Of a stretch of 64,000 nt of DNA, positions 1-9,186 are shown piece by piece (position 1 is the first letter of the stretch; every line of letters begins with the position of its first letter). Made by a program: the position numbers and the translations under genes. The stretch is taken from contig CALKJO010000001.1 in assembly GCA_937995825.1 (NCBI GenBank), positions 124,001 through 188,000 on the forward strand, written 5' to 3'. Origin of the DNA: an uncultured Anaerolineae bacterium (lineage in GTDB: Bacteria; Chloroflexota; Anaerolineae; Aggregatilineales; Phototrophicaceae). The notes beneath the pieces are model-generated. The model did no database searches, was not told the DNA's origin, and worked only from the letters and a program-made list of their open reading frames with translations.

Positions 1-1
1 C

Positions 2-157
2 GAAAACACGCTGACCGTGCTGCTCAAACATGAGAGCGACGTGCAGAAAGCGAAGCGAGCGCTGCTCGGCAGCCGACCGCATCCACTCGACAACGACCCG
101 CGCGGCTCCTCGTCGCAAAGTCGGCGTCTGCGTCGTCCGGGCGACTGGAATCACTGA
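2..157 (+). CDS. C-terminal end of a gene entering from the left, not recognised
   Basis: An open frame runs from the left edge to a TGA at 155-157 and gives 51 visible residues, starting ENTLTVLLKH and rich in Arg, Ser and Pro near its end. The next gene most likely starts 13 bases later at the TTG at 171, which suggests one transcript. No domain can be named from such a short hydrophilic tail. The frame is supported only by its codon content and by the close spacing to the glycosyltransferase gene, so this could be a chance frame. Confidence 0.45.
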   Translation, partial: ENTLTVLLKHESDVQKAKRALLGSRPHPLDNDPRGSSSQSRRLRRPGDWNH

Positions 158-170
158 GCAGCGGCGGGCG

Positions 171-1277
171 TTGGCAAAAATCCTGTTTGTCGCCTCGATC
201 CACCATCCTGAGGCGCTGCGCGCCATGCCGCCAGGGACGCTCTTTCCATCGAGCATGGCGCAGCACTTCTGGGAGAAAGCGCTGCGCAAACGCGGACACA
301 CGCTCGCAGCGTTTTACCGCAATCAGCCCGCCATCGGCGGCATGGGGCGGACGAAACGGCATTCGCAGCAGATCACGCTGGGCAAGCTGATCGATGCGGC
401 GCTCAACCGCGTCCCGCCGCGCCTGAGTCCCGATCTGCGCGCCCGCAATGCCGCCTTGATCGCGCAGACGCGGGCATTTCAGCCGGAGATCGTCTGGATG
501 GTGGGCGATAACACGGTGATCTACCCGGAGACGCTGGCAACAGTGAAGCGCGAGACCGGCTGCAAGCTGGTGTATGCCTGCGGGACATCCCCGATTGTCT
601 TCAGCCACCCTATCGACCGCGCCGCCGCCCGCCTCTACGATCTGGTGCTGGCGAGCGACTACTATCATGGGGTGCAGTGGCTTGAACTGGGCGCGCGGCG
701 GATGGAATGTCTGCCGCTGTCGGCGTGCGACCCGGATTTTCACCGACCATATGCCCTGAGCGACGCTGAACGGCGCGCGTATGCCTGCGAGATCGCGTTT
801 GTCGGCACGCTGACGCCGGATACGCTCTACCGCCGCCGGATTCGCGCCCTGGAAGCCCTGACTGGCTTCGATCTGGGCATCTGGAGCGTGCATGATGTGC
901 CGGAGTCGCTGAAAAAACACGTGCGTGGGCGGGCATTAGGCGAGGACATGCTGAAAATCCTGTCAGCAGCGAAGCTGTGCGTCAACACGCACGGCGATTT
1001 CGTCTTTTACGGCGGCAATCTGCGGCTGTTCGAGGTGGCGGGGGCGGGAGTCGCGCAGATCGCGGAAGACCTGCCGGGGACGCGGGCATGGTTCCCCGAT
1101 GACACGATCATCATCTACGCCGATTACGCCGATTTGCGCGCCAAAGTAGAGGCGATCCTGCGGAATGACGCAGCGCGCGAGGCGATGGCGGCGCGCGCCA
1201 GGGCGCATGTCTACCAGCATCACACCTACGCTGTCCGCGCATCACGATTTGAGGAATTGATGAAGGAGCTGCTTTGA
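171..1277 (+). CDS. CgeB-like glycosyltransferase
   Basis: About 368 residues, resembling the CgeB/DUF3880 branch of GT-B glycosyltransferases that work on surface or spore glycans. The start chosen is the TTG at 171, giving MAKILFVAS, a normal first beta strand of a GT-B fold; the frame can be read back to 30, but those residues look like non-coding translation. The C-terminal half carries GGNLRLFEVAGAG near residue 290, the nucleotide-sugar end of the fold where such proteins have N-x-R-x-F-E and a small-residue loop. The acceptor cannot be predicted. It overlaps the next gene by the four bases TTGA, so translation is probably coupled. It is one of several sugar transferases in the window. 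Confidence 0.75.
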   Translation: MAKILFVASIHHPEALRAMPPGTLFPSSMAQHFWEKALRKRGHTLAAFYRNQPAIGGMGRTKRHSQQITLGKLIDAALNRVPPRLSPDLRARNAALIAQTRAFQPEIVWMVGDNTVIYPETLATVKRETGCKLVYACGTSPIVFSHPIDRAAARLYDLVLASDYYHGVQWLELGARRMECLPLSACDPDFHRPYALSDAERRAYACEIAFVGTLTPDTLYRRRIRALEALTGFDLGIWSVHDVPESLKKHVRGRALGEDMLKILSAAKLCVNTHGDFVFYGGNLRLFEVAGAGVAQIAEDLPGTRAWFPDDTIIIYADYADLRAKVEAILRNDAAREAMAARARAHVYQHHTYAVRASRFEELMKELL

Positions 1278-2215
1278 AACACAAACACACTGCCCCACTG
1301 GTCAGCGCATCCAGGTTAGAGCGGAAGCTGCGGGCGGGCGCATTCGCAGTCGTCGCCGAAGTTTGCCCGCCGACCTCCGCCGACCTGACCCCCTGGCTGG
1401 ATCGCGTCGAGGCGCTCCGTTCCTATGCGGACACGCTTCAGCTCACCGATATGCCGCTGGCGACACCGCACACCGCCAATCTCGCGGCGGGCGCGCTGCT
1501 GGTCGGGCGCGGCTTCGATGTGATGATCAACATCACCTGCCGCGACCGCAACCGCATCGCTCAGCAGGGCTATCTGCTCGGCGCGGCGGCTGTCGGCATC
1601 GACAATATCTTCTGCCTGACCGGAGATCATCCCCGCTTCGGCGATCACCCGACCGCCGCGCCGGTTTTCGAACTGGACTCGTTCGGCTGGCTGGCGCTGG
1701 CGAAACAAATGCGCGATGGCGGGACGCTCGCCAATGGACGGACGATTGAGACGCCGCCCCGCGCCTTTCTGGGAGCCGCCGCTGCGCCGGACTCGCCGCC
1801 GGTCGAGTCGCGCCCTGAAAACGCGCTGCGCAAGGTGGACAGCGGCGCGGACTTCCTGGCGACTCAGCCGATCCTGGATGTGGATGCCTTCAAGCTATAC
1901 ATGGCGCGGCTGCGCGATCTGGGCGTGACCGAGCGCGCGTTCGTGATCGCGGGGATCATGGCGGTCACGTCGATGAACCAGGTGGACGCGCTGCGCGCCA
2001 CCCCTGACATCGCCGTGCCGGACTCGCTGTTCAATTATCTGCGCGGGCTGCCGGAGTCGCAGCGGTCGGACGCGGGAATCAGGCGCGCCATCGAGACGAT
2101 CCAGCAGGTGCGCGAGATCGACGGCGTGGACGGCGTGCTGATCTACCCGTTCGGGATGGGTCAGGACGATATGATCGCGCTGATCGCAGGCGCAAACGCC
2201 ATCCCTACATCTTGA
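1274..2215 (+). CDS. Methylenetetrahydrofolate reductase family protein (MetF-like)
   Basis: 313 residues with the TIM-barrel pattern of the MetF superfamily, which reduces 5,10-methylene-tetrahydrofolate to the 5-methyl form using FAD. Visible family marks are AEVCPP near residue 30, where MetF has its catalytic Glu and Pro-Pro turn; TDMP and NITCRDRNR in the first half; the FCLTGDHP flavin-binding segment near residue 115; and GADFLATQPILD near residue 195. The start is a TTG at 1274 whose last two bases begin the TGA of the previous gene, with AAGGAG at 1263-1268 as ribosome binding site. The 3-prime end overlaps the opposing glycosyltransferase by 11 bases. Branch-specific function (methionine synthesis or C1 metabolism) cannot be decided from sequence. 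Confidence 0.8.
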   Translation: MKHKHTAPLVSASRLERKLRAGAFAVVAEVCPPTSADLTPWLDRVEALRSYADTLQLTDMPLATPHTANLAAGALLVGRGFDVMINITCRDRNRIAQQGYLLGAAAVGIDNIFCLTGDHPRFGDHPTAAPVFELDSFGWLALAKQMRDGGTLANGRTIETPPRAFLGAAAAPDSPPVESRPENALRKVDSGADFLATQPILDVDAFKLYMARLRDLGVTERAFVIAGIMAVTSMNQVDALRATPDIAVPDSLFNYLRGLPESQRSDAGIRRAIETIQQVREIDGVDGVLIYPFGMGQDDMIALIAGANAIPTS

Positions 2216-3359
2216 CCAGCGCCTCCGCCCGCGCCGTGAAGCGCGCCGCCATCGCGGATGCCGAAAACAGCCGTTCGACTCGCGCGCGTCCAGCGTCACC
2301 CATGCGCCTGCGCAGATCGGGGTCGCGCAGCAAACGCACAACCCGCTCCGCCAGCGCCGCCGGCTGATCCGGCTCGACCAGAAAGCCCGTCTCACCATCG
2401 ACGACCGTCTCAGCCGGTCCGCCGGCATTGGTGCTGACGACGGGCTTGGCGCACGCCATTGCCTCGACATTGACCATGCCGTAGCTCTCAAACCGCGATG
2501 GGCAGACCACCACATCGGCGGCGGCGATCACGCGCTCGGCGTCGGCGCGAAAGCCCAGATAGGTCATCGCGTCGGACAGCCGCGGATCGGCGCGCCAGGC
2601 GTCCAGAATGCGCCATTTATAGGCGTCGTCGGCGGATGCGCCATGCACATTTTCACCTGCGACGGCAAAGCGCGCTTCCGGCATCGCGTCCAGGATGAGC
2701 CGCGCCATGTCCTGAAAGGTGTCATGACCTTTGACATCCTGAAAGCGAGCGATGAGCGCGACCAGCGGCGTTTCCGGCGCAATGCCGATCTTGGCGCGCA
2801 CGCCCGATCCATCGACGCCGGGATGAAAGCGCGCTGTATCAACGCCGGGCGGCAGCACTTCGACGCGCTCCGGCGGCATGAACGGCGGCGCTCCCAGAAA
2901 TCCCGACTTGATCGCGCTGGACGCCGCAAAGGTGTGATAGGGGGGGGCGGTCAGGCGGCGGAAAAAGTCCCGCTGCCAGGGCTTCGGATGGAACCACCAG
3001 CCCCAGCATGTCCAGATCAGCGGCGTTTTGGTCAGGCGTGCCGCCGCCGCTGCAAATGGCAGCGAGTGATAGTCGCTGTGGATCAGGCGGATGTTTTCGC
3101 GCTCGATCAGGCGCGCCATCCGCCCGACAATCGGAAAGCGCGCATACCCTGCGGGCAGAAAATAGACGGTTGCGCCGCGCCAGGGTGTGACATGGGTTTT
3201 CCAGCCAAATGACCGAAAGCGCTCGCCCAACTGCCCATCGGACGGCGTGAGCAGATGGGGTCGAAAGCGCGCCGGATCGAGCTGCGCCATCAGGGTCAGC
3301 AGCGCGGTCTCGCCGCCGCCCAAGCCGGTATACGTGGTGACGCAGAGCAAATCGATCAT
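2205..3359 (-). CDS. GT4 family glycosyltransferase
   Basis: 384 residues with the two-Rossmann GT-B layout. The N-terminal part has the glycine loop TGLGGGETALL at residues 11-21, used to hold the donor phosphate. The C-terminal part has PSRFESYGMVNVEAMACAKP near residue 300, the retaining-GT4 E-x7-E motif, followed by STNAGGPAETV. It transfers an unknown sugar from a nucleotide or lipid donor at the inner membrane face. Its ATG overlaps the stop of the methyltransferase gene (ATGA), so it closes a leftward run mazG, DUF3592 protein, methyltransferase, glycosyltransferase. Confidence 0.88.
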   Translation of the reverse strand: MIDLLCVTTYTGLGGGETALLTLMAQLDPARFRPHLLTPSDGQLGERFRSFGWKTHVTPWRGATVYFLPAGYARFPIVGRMARLIERENIRLIHSDYHSLPFAAAAARLTKTPLIWTCWGWWFHPKPWQRDFFRRLTAPPYHTFAASSAIKSGFLGAPPFMPPERVEVLPPGVDTARFHPGVDGSGVRAKIGIAPETPLVALIARFQDVKGHDTFQDMARLILDAMPEARFAVAGENVHGASADDAYKWRILDAWRADPRLSDAMTYLGFRADAERVIAAADVVVCPSRFESYGMVNVEAMACAKPVVSTNAGGPAETVVDGETGFLVEPDQPAALAERVVRLLRDPDLRRRMGDAGRARVERLFSASAMAARFTARAEALVKM

Positions 3360-4132
3360 CGAACGCCGGGCTTATGCGCCACAATCAGCGTCATATAGTT
3401 AAAAGCCCAGGGCAGCAGAAAGCGCAGCGCAGCGCCGAGCGCCTCAGCCAGCCGGCTGGTCTTGTAATAGCCTGGGGCGCGGAAGAGTCCGCCCAGTCCC
3501 CAGAGCGTAAAGCTGTGGCTGGTCGGCTCCGCCAGCGCCACCTGGAAGCCCGCCGCCGCAACTTCGTGGACAAGCTGCGCGCGCGCATAGGCGGTTTCGT
3601 AGTAGCCTTCGGCGGGGCGATGGCGGTTTTTCCACCTGACCAGACGATAGACAAGGTTGGGGTAGGGGATGGTCAGCACCAGCACGCCGCCGCGCTCCAG
3701 AACCCGATAGGCTTCGCGCAGTCCCACGCCCATGCCGTGTTCAAAATGCTCCAGCACGCCGAACGACAGGTATCCGCCGAGGCTGTCATCGGCGAACGGC
3801 AGCGCGTGAATGTCGCCTGCCACCAGCCTAAGCGATGGATCATACGACCGTGAAAGATGCAGCGCATTTTCGGCGTAGTCCAGCCCGATCAGGTCATAAC
3901 CGAGCGATCCGAGCGCGATCACGACCGCGCTCAGACCGCTTCCGGCTTCGAGGATCGGGCGGTCTTTAGGTAAAAACGGACGATAGCGGTTGATCGTCTC
4001 CTGAGCGCGGGGGTAGGCGGCGGCGGCTAGCTCCGTTTCGACATCCGCCCTCTCCCAGATGCGCTCCCAGGCGGCGCGGGTCTGATCGTAGGATGGCTGC
4101 GGCATCATCCGCCCAGATTGAGGATCAGCCAC
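3356..4132 (-). CDS. Class I SAM-dependent methyltransferase
   Basis: 258 residues with the seven-strand Rossmann methyltransferase fold. Motif I is ILEAGSGLS near residue 60, followed by the acidic strand end IGLDYAEN about 20 residues later. Motif II/III is YLSFGVLEHFEHG and motif IV lies around GGVLVLTIPYPN; the wording resembles UbiE/Methyltransf_11-type small-molecule methyltransferases. The substrate is unknown; neighbours suggest a glycan or lipid. The C-terminal 60 residues are aromatic and hydrophobic, as in membrane-associated methyltransferases of polysaccharide clusters. Its 5-prime end overlaps the DUF3592 gene by 28 bases. Confidence 0.85.
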   Translation of the reverse strand: MADPQSGRMMPQPSYDQTRAAWERIWERADVETELAAAAYPRAQETINRYRPFLPKDRPILEAGSGLSAVVIALGSLGYDLIGLDYAENALHLSRSYDPSLRLVAGDIHALPFADDSLGGYLSFGVLEHFEHGMGVGLREAYRVLERGGVLVLTIPYPNLVYRLVRWKNRHRPAEGYYETAYARAQLVHEVAAAGFQVALAEPTSHSFTLWGLGGLFRAPGYYKTSRLAEALGAALRFLLPWAFNYMTLIVAHKPGVR

Positions 4133-4536
4133 AAGCCCGCCAGCCCGATCAGCGCGAAAAGGAGCGACAGCAAGCTCATCACCAGCGGGTTGATCCGACG
4201 GTAGAGGCGCGCATACGGCGTGTCACCGCTGACGGCGCTGAAGCGCGGTTGATCGGGCAGGTATCTGACGACGACCGGTGAGCCAATCGGCGGCTGTTCG
4301 TCGTCCGAGACTTCCTCGCGGACATAAGTCTCATCGCCCACTGCGAAGCGGTAGGTGAAGAAACGGTTGATCTCAGTGCTGCGATGGCGGATCACTTCCG
4401 CTTGGGTTTCGATCCCTTCCCGATCCAGCCGCCGCTGACGCAGCGCCAGCCGCAGCGCGCCCGTCGAGAGAGTCAGCCCGACAAAACAGACCACCATCAG
4501 CAGGATGCCGCCCACCAGCGGCAGCACGAAGCCCAT
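4105..4536 (-). CDS. DUF3592-type small membrane protein
   Basis: 143 residues with two hydrophobic segments, at about 3-25 and 113-138. They flank a soluble domain containing GIETQAEVIRHRS, FFTYRFAVGDETY and PIGSPVVVRYLPDQPRFSAV. That pattern (a short beta domain ending in V-x-Y-x-P-x-x-P) is DUF3592, a family with no assigned function. It starts three bases after the mazG stop, so it is co-transcribed. Confidence 0.75.
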   Translation of the reverse strand: MGFVLPLVGGILLMVVCFVGLTLSTGALRLALRQRRLDREGIETQAEVIRHRSTEINRFFTYRFAVGDETYVREEVSDDEQPPIGSPVVVRYLPDQPRFSAVSGDTPYARLYRRINPLVMSLLSLLFALIGLAGLWLILNLGG

Positions 4537-4539
4537 GCC

Positions 4540-5973
4540 TTACAGCCCTTTCGCTTTCGCCTCATCCCAGAGCGCGTCCATCTGCGCCAGCGATAAGCTC
4601 TCCATCGATGCGCCCGCCGACTGTTCGATGTATTGAAAACGGCGGACAAACTTTGCGCACGCGGCGCGCAGCGCCGTCTCCGGCTCGACCTTGAGATGGC
4701 GCGCCCAGTTCACCACCACAAACAGCAGATCGCCCAGCTCGCGCTCAATTTCATCCGGCGGCGCGGCGATCAGCTCGTCGATCTCCTCGCGGACTTTGGC
4801 GACCACGCCGGCGGGGTCTGTCCAATCAAAGCCGACCTTCGCCGCCGCTCTTTGCAGCTCATACGCGCGCATCAGGGCGGGCAGCGCCTTGTTGACGCCA
4901 TCCAACCGCGATGTCTGGATGGGTTCGCCGCGTTCGGCGCGCTCCTGACGCTTGATCGTCTCCCAGTTGGCGACGACGCCCTCCGAGCCATCGACCGATG
5001 CCGTCCCGAACACATGCGGATGCCGCCGCACCATCTTGGCGTTGATGGCGCGCAGCACATCGCTCATGCGAAATTCGCCGTCATCGATGGCGATCTGCGT
5101 GTGCAGGACAATTTGCAGCAGCAGATCGCCGAGTTCGCCCGCGAGCGCGTCAGCGTCCTCGTTATCGAGCGCCTCCAGCACTTCGTAAGTCTCTTCAAGC
5201 AGGAAGCGCCGCAGCGATAAGTGCGTCTGCTCGCGATCCCAGGGGCAGCCCTCCGGCGCGCGCAGATGGGCGATGATCTCCTGAAACTGCTCAAAGCTGG
5301 ACATGCCGCCGAGCGCAGGGACGTACAGCGCGGTCAGATAGCCGATGTGAACGCTGCGGTCGATCTCGTAGAGCGGGATGCGCTCGATCAGCGCTTTCGG
5401 CGTGCCGGCGGCATGGACAAGCGCGACTTCAAACTCATCGGGGTATTGATTCATCAGCGTCAGCTTGAGGTTGGATGCCATCTCCCGGCTGAAGACCTGC
5501 GCCAGCAGCGCCGGATAATCGGGGTTGATCGGCGGGTGATGTCCCATCGCAATGGCGGCGGCATCATACAACTGCAAGCCGTCCAGCGCGTCAATCTCTA
5601 AAAGACTCAGAATCGGCTCGATAAAGCTAATTCCATTGATCATAGTATATGGAATAGCGCCGCTTTTCGCCGCTGCAATCAATCTTGTGACCGACTCTTC
5701 TGCCACCAGTGGATCGCCTGGGACGGCATAGACAATGTCTCCTGTCCGCGCGGCTGCGATCAGCTGCTCCACAATCGCAGCATAGATGTGGGCAAAGTCA
5801 GCGGTCGACTCGTAAAGGTGATCGAAGCTGATGAACGTTTTCACCGGCAGATCGGGGACGCATGGATGCTCGCGCGTACGCAAAAACACCGTATCCGCCG
5901 TTTCGAGCGCGCGCCAAGCGCGGCGAGTCAGATCATCCGCGCTTCCGGGTCCGAGTCCGAGGATGGTCAGCAT
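4540..5973 (-). CDS. mazG: MazG nucleotide pyrophosphohydrolase with N-terminal SAM methylase-like domain
   Basis: About 477 residues in two domains. Residues 1-220 look like the tetrapyrrole (corrin/porphyrin) methylase fold, with LTILGLGPGSADDLT at the start and VYAVPGDPLVAEESV near 100. Residues 225-477 are MazG, with PEGCPWDREQTHLSL and the metal-binding E-E-x-x-E and E-x-x-D pair in LLEETYEVLEALD and GELGDLLLQ; a second weaker MazG repeat follows (REEIDELI, ELGDLLFVVV). This fusion resembles YabN of Bacillus. MazG hydrolyses NTPs to NMP and pyrophosphate; the methylase part has no proven substrate. The ATG at 5973 is preferred because GAGGG lies six bases upstream; a TTG precedes it. Confidence 0.9.
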   Translation of the reverse strand: MLTILGLGPGSADDLTRRAWRALETADTVFLRTREHPCVPDLPVKTFISFDHLYESTADFAHIYAAIVEQLIAAARTGDIVYAVPGDPLVAEESVTRLIAAAKSGAIPYTMINGISFIEPILSLLEIDALDGLQLYDAAAIAMGHHPPINPDYPALLAQVFSREMASNLKLTLMNQYPDEFEVALVHAAGTPKALIERIPLYEIDRSVHIGYLTALYVPALGGMSSFEQFQEIIAHLRAPEGCPWDREQTHLSLRRFLLEETYEVLEALDNEDADALAGELGDLLLQIVLHTQIAIDDGEFRMSDVLRAINAKMVRRHPHVFGTASVDGSEGVVANWETIKRQERAERGEPIQTSRLDGVNKALPALMRAYELQRAAAKVGFDWTDPAGVVAKVREEIDELIAAPPDEIERELGDLLFVVVNWARHLKVEPETALRAACAKFVRRFQYIEQSAGASMESLSLAQMDALWDEAKAKGL

Positions 5974-6011
5974 CAACTGCCCTCATTCAGCTTGCGCACA
6001 TTTAAGGCAAA

Positions 6012-6061
6012 GGCGCGATGACGCCAAGAAAAAGCTCCCCTTTTCTCCGCGCCTTCGCGCC
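6012..6061. repeat. Imperfect 50-base inverted repeat between mazG and rpsI
   Basis: Two arms of about 21 bases (6012-6033 and 6041-6061) are reverse complements at about 17 of 21 positions around a 7-base centre. The arms alternate GGCGCGA and CGC blocks with an A-run. The wording (cgcaaaggcgc-like units) recalls small dispersed palindromes found between genes in many environmental bacteria. No second copy was seen in this window. It could fold in RNA but has no following T-run on the rpsI-mazG strand. Confidence 0.5.
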
Positions 6062-6084
6062 TCTGTCACATGGTCTTGTGCCAA

Positions 6085-6480
6085 TTAGCGCTTGGTGTAG
6101 GTCGGCGCTTTGCGAGCGCGCTTGAGACCGGGCTTCTTGCGCTCCTTGACCCGCGCGTCGCGCGTCAACAGCTCATGATCGCGCATGGTGGCGCGCAGTT
6201 CGGGATCGATCTTGAGCAGAGCGCGGGCGATGCCCAGACGGATGGCATCGCGCTGCCCGCTGACGCCGCCGCCGCTGACATGAACGCTGATGTCATAGTT
6301 GCGATCCTGCCCGATCACCGTGAGCGGCTGCATGATGATCTCCATATCGCCCTGACGGCTGATATATTCGGAGCCTTCGCGGTCGTTGATGATGATCCGC
6401 CCCGTGCCGCCGGGGAACAACCGCACGCGCGCGCTTGCCTCTTTGCGGCGCCCAATTCCTTCGTAGTACTGTGCCGACAT
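6085..6480 (-). CDS. rpsI: 30S ribosomal protein S9
   Basis: 131 residues, full length for S9. It begins [17 protein letters not shown], the family N-terminal signature, and ends in the basic tail [17 protein letters not shown] that reaches the P-site tRNA in the small subunit. It follows rplM by 14 bases, the usual L13-S9 pair, and is the last gene of the leftward translation block. mazG begins 111 bases further on, after an inverted repeat. Confidence 0.98.
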   Translation of the reverse strand: MSAQYYEGIGRRKEASARVRLFPGGTGRIIINDREGSEYISRQGDMEIIMQPLTVIGQDRNYDISVHVSGGGVSGQRDAIRLGIARALLKIDPELRATMRDHELLTRDARVKERKKPGLKRARKAPTYTKR

Positions 6481-6494
6481 GCGTTCTGTCCCTC

Positions 6495-6932
6495 TCAGTC
6501 GAGCTTCAAGACTTCAGGCTGCTGCGCCTCATGCGGGTGTTTCGGTCCAGCATAAACCTTCAGCTTGCGATACATAGCGCGCCCAAGCGCATTCTTGGGC
6601 AGCATCCCCCTGATCGCGGCGCGGATCGGGCGATCAGGAAAGCGGCTGACCTGATCGCGCAGCGTGATCGCCTTAATGCCGCCGATGATATGCGAATGGC
6701 GATAATAGACCTTATCATCCATACGGTTGCCAGTCACAGCGACCTTGTCCGCATTGATGATGATCACGTAGTCGCCAACGTCGAGGTTGGGCGTGTACAT
6801 CGGCTTGTGCTTGCCACGCAGGATTGGCGCGATCTTCGAGGCGAGACGTCCCAGCGTTTGCCCCTCCGCATCGACGATCCACCACTTCCGTTCAATATCG
6901 CCCGGCTTCGGTGTATAAGTTTTCTGGATCAT
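6495..6932 (-). CDS. rplM: 50S ribosomal protein L13
   Basis: 145 residues starting [18 protein letters not shown], then [14 protein letters not shown] and [14 protein letters not shown] motifs of L13, an early-assembly large-subunit protein. The ATG at 6932 is preferred over an upstream in-frame TTG at 6938, because GGAGGG sits at the right distance from the ATG. The start lies inside the 3-prime end of truA (about 41 bases of overlap), so translation is probably coupled to truA. Confidence 0.97.
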   Translation of the reverse strand: MIQKTYTPKPGDIERKWWIVDAEGQTLGRLASKIAPILRGKHKPMYTPNLDVGDYVIIINADKVAVTGNRMDDKVYYRHSHIIGGIKAITLRDQVSRFPDRPIRAAIRGMLPKNALGRAMYRKLKVYAGPKHPHEAQQPEVLKLD

Positions 6933-7716
6933 CTTCAATTCCCTCCAGCGGGCGTCTCATCCCCGCCGTATCATAACGTACCTGCTCTAAGGTCAATCCG
7001 TGCGGCGGCGCAAGTGTCCAGGGATCGCGCCCCAGTTGGGCGTGCGTCATGGTCACCTGCAGGTCAGCCAAGGCGCGCCATCCGCGCCCGATATCGACCA
7101 ACATCCCGACGATCCGCCGCACCATGTGCTGCAAGAAGGCGTTAGCCTCAATAGTATATGTCCAGAGCGCGCCGCTGTACAGCGGCTCTCGCGCCCATTC
7201 GGACTGATAGACCGTGCGGACTGTGTTGGTTCCCTGCGGCGGCTGCCCGAATGAGGCAAAATCGCGCCGTCCGATCAGCATTTCAGCGCCCTGCCCCATC
7301 GCCTCCTCATCTAGGTCAGCGCGGACATGCCACGCCCGGTTGAGCAGCGGGTGGCGGCTTGGCGCGGCGTAAACCCGATAGCGATACAGCCGTGATCGGG
7401 CGCTGAAACGGGGGTGAAAATCCGGATCAGCCGGCTGCGCCTGCTGCACCGCGATGTCGTCCGGGAGCGCCGCGTTGAGCGCCTGCACCAGCGCGTCCGC
7501 GTCATGCTTCCATGCCATCTCGAAGGCGATCACCTGCCCGGTGGCGTGGACGCCAGCATCTGTCCTCCCCGCCCCAACCACTGTGACCGCGCCGCCCGCA
7601 AGCCGCCTGAGCGCCATCTCGACCGCCGCCTGCACGGTTGGGACGCCGTTCGCCTGGCGTTGAAAGCCTTGATAGGCTGCCCCATCATACGCCAGAACAG
7701 CGCGCCACTTCGCCAT
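6892..7716 (-). CDS. truA: tRNA pseudouridine(38-40) synthase TruA
   Basis: 274 residues. The catalytic aspartate lies in [18 protein letters not shown] near residue 52, the TruA signature. [16 protein letters not shown] and [16 protein letters not shown] are also family-typical. The enzyme isomerises uridines 38-40 in the tRNA anticodon arm. Placement between rplQ and rplM is common in bacteria. Its stop lies within the rplM coding region. The C-terminal 35 residues ([21 protein letters not shown]) extend beyond the fold core. Confidence 0.96.
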   Translation of the reverse strand: MAKWRAVLAYDGAAYQGFQRQANGVPTVQAAVEMALRRLAGGAVTVVGAGRTDAGVHATGQVIAFEMAWKHDADALVQALNAALPDDIAVQQAQPADPDFHPRFSARSRLYRYRVYAAPSRHPLLNRAWHVRADLDEEAMGQGAEMLIGRRDFASFGQPPQGTNTVRTVYQSEWAREPLYSGALWTYTIEANAFLQHMVRRIVGMLVDIGRGWRALADLQVTMTHAQLGRDPWTLAPPHGLTLEQVRYDTAGMRRPLEGIEDDPENLYTEAGRY

Positions 7717-7717
7717 C

Positions 7718-8110
7718 TCAGCGCGCCGGACGATCCACCAGTTCGACGATCACCATCGGCGCAGCATCACCCTTGCGCGGACCCAGCTTGAGGACGCGGG
7801 TGTAGCCGCCCGCCCGCTTCTGATAGCGCGGCGCAAGCTCATCGAAAATCTTCTTGACCAGATCGCGGTCGTTGTACAGGCGGCTGCCGACAATCCGGCG
7901 CGCATGGACAGCCCGGTTCGGGTCTTCGTGCGCCAGCCCGCGCTTGGCGACCGTGATCAGCTTCTCCACATATTCACGCACAAAATCCGCCCGCGCTTCT
8001 GTGGTCGTGATCCGCTCATGGGTGATCAGCGCCGCAGCCAGCGAGCGCATCAGCATCCTGCGCTGGTTAGTCGTGCGGCTGAAGTGTCTTCCTTTTACGC
8101 GATGTCGCAT
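7718..8110 (-). CDS. rplQ: 50S ribosomal protein L17
   Basis: 130 residues beginning MRHRVKGRHFSRTTNQRR, with the signature LITHERITTTEARADFVREY of L17, which lines the peptide exit tunnel region. It follows rpoA by 13 bases and is separated from truA by one base. Confidence 0.98.
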   Translation of the reverse strand: MRHRVKGRHFSRTTNQRRMLMRSLAAALITHERITTTEARADFVREYVEKLITVAKRGLAHEDPNRAVHARRIVGSRLYNDRDLVKKIFDELAPRYQKRAGGYTRVLKLGPRKGDAAPMVIVELVDRPAR

Positions 8111-8123
8111 GATCTGTGCGTCC

Positions 8124-9182
8124 TCATTCGTTCGAGTGGGCGTCGCTCTCGCCCTCTTTTTTGAGATAGTTCTTCTGGCGCAGCTTCTCGATCAGCTCGT
8201 CGAGCGATTTCTCGCCGAAATTGCGGATCGCCAACATCGCATCGGGACCGCGGTCGAGCATGTCCAGAACATCGCCGATGGTGGTGATGCCAGTGCGCTT
8301 GAGCGAATTGAAGACGCGCACACTCAGATCGAGTTCCTCAATCGGCTTCTCATAGAGCTGCGCATTCTTGCTCAGGTCTTTAGCGCCGACCGTCTCAATG
8401 TCCAGCTCCGAGTCGTAGCTGTCGCTGCTGCTGCCGCCGATGACGGTCAGATGCTTGATCAGGATTTTCGCCGCTTCGCTCAGGGCATCCTCCGGTCGCA
8501 TCGTGCCATCCGTCCAGATTTCGATGATCAGCCGGTCATAGGTGCGCTGACCGACGCGGGATCGCCCCACCTCGAAGTTGACGCGCCGAATCGGGCTGAA
8601 AATCGCATCAACGGGCAGCTCGCCAATCGGAAGCCGTCCGCGTTCTTCAGCAGGACTGTACCCCCGCCCTTTCTGGACTTCAAACTCCATCTCGATGTGC
8701 GCGTCGGCTGAGTCGGCGGTGAACAGATAGAGATCGCTGTTGATGATCTCCACCTCGGGCGGGCAGACAATGTCGGCTGCTGTCACTGTACCTTCGCCGC
8801 GATGCTCCAGGCGCAGCCGCGCCGACTCGCTGTCGACTAAGGTCAGGCGGAGCTGCTTGACCTGAAGGATAAGCTGCGTCATATCCTCACGGACATTCGG
8901 GATCGCGGAAAACTCGTGATGCACATCGCTCACGCGAATGCTGGTGACCGCTGCGCCTTCCAGCGAAGACAGCAGCACACGCCGAAGCGCTATGCCAAGC
9001 GTCTGCCCAAACCCATTTTCCAGAGGGCTGATGATAAATCGCCCATAATTTCGGGTGATCGCGTCGCTCTCGACTTTGTGCGGCGTGACCATGCTGTTAG
9101 ATGCCAATATCACTTGTCCCTCACTTGGCGCGTATGAATGGATCGACTGTGCGCTGGACGATAGACGCGAATACCGTGCCAT
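8124..9182 (-). CDS. rpoA: DNA-directed RNA polymerase subunit alpha
   Basis: 352 residues if read from the ATG at 9182. The N-terminal dimerisation domain carries GRFIISPLENGFGQTLGIALRRVLLSSLEG, and the C-terminal DNA- and activator-binding domain carries LDLSVRVFNSLKRTGITTIGDVL. Alpha seeds polymerase assembly and contacts UP elements. The start is uncertain: the first 30 residues are unlike other alphas, and a GTG at 9113 has GAGGGA just upstream. rpsD, which normally sits between rpsK and rpoA, is absent; only four bases separate the rpsK stop from this start. Confidence 0.97.
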   Translation of the reverse strand: MARYSRLSSSAQSIHSYAPSEGQVILASNSMVTPHKVESDAITRNYGRFIISPLENGFGQTLGIALRRVLLSSLEGAAVTSIRVSDVHHEFSAIPNVREDMTQLILQVKQLRLTLVDSESARLRLEHRGEGTVTAADIVCPPEVEIINSDLYLFTADSADAHIEMEFEVQKGRGYSPAEERGRLPIGELPVDAIFSPIRRVNFEVGRSRVGQRTYDRLIIEIWTDGTMRPEDALSEAAKILIKHLTVIGGSSSDSYDSELDIETVGAKDLSKNAQLYEKPIEELDLSVRVFNSLKRTGITTIGDVLDMLDRGPDAMLAIRNFGEKSLDELIEKLRQKNYLKKEGESDAHSNE

Positions 9183-9186
9183 ATGG

